From contig NZ_NFKA01000003.1 of the NCBI RefSeq assembly GCF_002160145.1, positions 140,296 to 204,295 on the forward strand: a stretch of 64,000 nucleotides of DNA, read 5' to 3'. Under the pieces are notes generated by a model that saw nothing but the letters and a program-made list of their open reading frames with translations, was not told the DNA's origin and made no database searches. The position numbers and the translations under genes are program-made. Source of the stretch: Gemmiger sp. An194 (GTDB taxonomy: Bacteria; Bacillota; Clostridia; Oscillospirales; Ruminococcaceae). Below are positions 63,924 through 64,000 of the stretch, piece after piece (position 1 is the stretch's first letter; every line of letters starts with the position of its first letter).

Positions 63924-64000
63924 TGAAGTGACCCCGAAAAGTTAGACAATATTTTTGAAGAAATTGTTCAAGCAACCGAGAGGGCTTGTTGTCTGTGAAG
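63924..64000 (+). mobile_element. end of an IS3-family-like insertion sequence, cut by the window
   Basis: The run TGAAGTGACCCCGAAAAG followed by TTAGACA closely resembles the terminal repeat of IS3/IS150-type elements (TGACCCC..AAAGTTAGACA). A frame opening with TTG at 63955 stays open to the edge and may be the first transposase gene. The other end and the transposase lie outside, so this is by resemblance only. Confidence 0.5.

Overview
The window is a GC-rich chromosomal segment from a low-copy-tRNA, Gram-positive-type Firmicute, most likely a gut Oscillospiraceae/Ruminococcaceae (Faecalibacterium/Gemmiger/Subdoligranulum-like). The reasons are the sigma-A promoters (TTGACA-17-TATAAT), strong AGGAGG ribosome sites with frequent TTG starts, a T-box leader, a CIRCE element, Ser/Ala-rich lipoproteins, a BlaI/BlaR pair, an SdpR/SdpI pair, and a purine pathway built with PurO plus a stand-alone AICAR transformylase. 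Assignment is from gene content only; no 16S is present.

Layout. (1) 1-3300 is the end of an accessory (integrative/conjugative-type) element: small DNA-binding proteins, an array of more than a dozen dissimilar hairpins sharing a loop motif (646-1196), a ribbon-helix-helix repressor with three identical operators and divergent promoters, and several very small genes. It stops beside the 3' end of tRNA-Thr (3383-3458, minus). (2) 3580-11641, minus strand: rsmA, a cell-wall/division cluster (ftsE-ftsX, an EnvC-like M23 hydrolase, a 35-residue membrane peptide, a CtpA-like S41 protease), a PucR/CdaR-type regulator, a pseudouridine synthase and a flavin-binding split-barrel protein. A TetR regulator (plus) follows. 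(3) 12629-26045, minus: an almost complete purine operon in the order purE-purC-purF-purM-purN-purO-AICAR transformylase-purD-purL, then purB. It is preceded by a 31-residue leader ORF and a terminator, and purD has its own leader and terminator. (4) 26230-36000: ybaK; DAHP synthase behind a Tyr/Phe-rich leader peptide and attenuator; an abundant duplicated-domain lipoprotein with apbE; a tryptophan-type ABC transporter behind a T-box with UGG specifier; and a trigger-factor-like PPIase lipoprotein. (5) 36009-44095: metA, a GT-C-like membrane protein, metY, an HsmA-family membrane protein, a FUSC protein and an aldehyde dehydrogenase.

(6) 44288-48635: a secreted FMN/FAD fumarate-reductase-like lipoprotein with a DcuS/DcuR (CitA/CitB)-type two-component system; a near-perfect 13-bp inverted repeat sits at the reductase -35 region. 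(7) 48899-53405: a molybdenum operon (remnant of a MocA-like gene, MoeA-like protein, moaC, modA, modB, modC) with a palindromic operator at its head. (8) 53509-63887: clpB under CIRCE; sdpR-sdpI with a palindromic operator; blaI-blaR1 with two TACANNTGTA-type boxes; a lipoprotein; a GT39-like membrane protein; and a MATE exporter. The last ~77 bases look like the end of an IS3-family insertion sequence.

Common theme: most biosynthetic and transport units here are controlled by premature termination (aroF leader peptide, trp T-box, purE leader ORF, purD leader) rather than by visible DNA-binding repressors, and several tiny genes (18-52 codons) sit in those leaders or in the accessory element.
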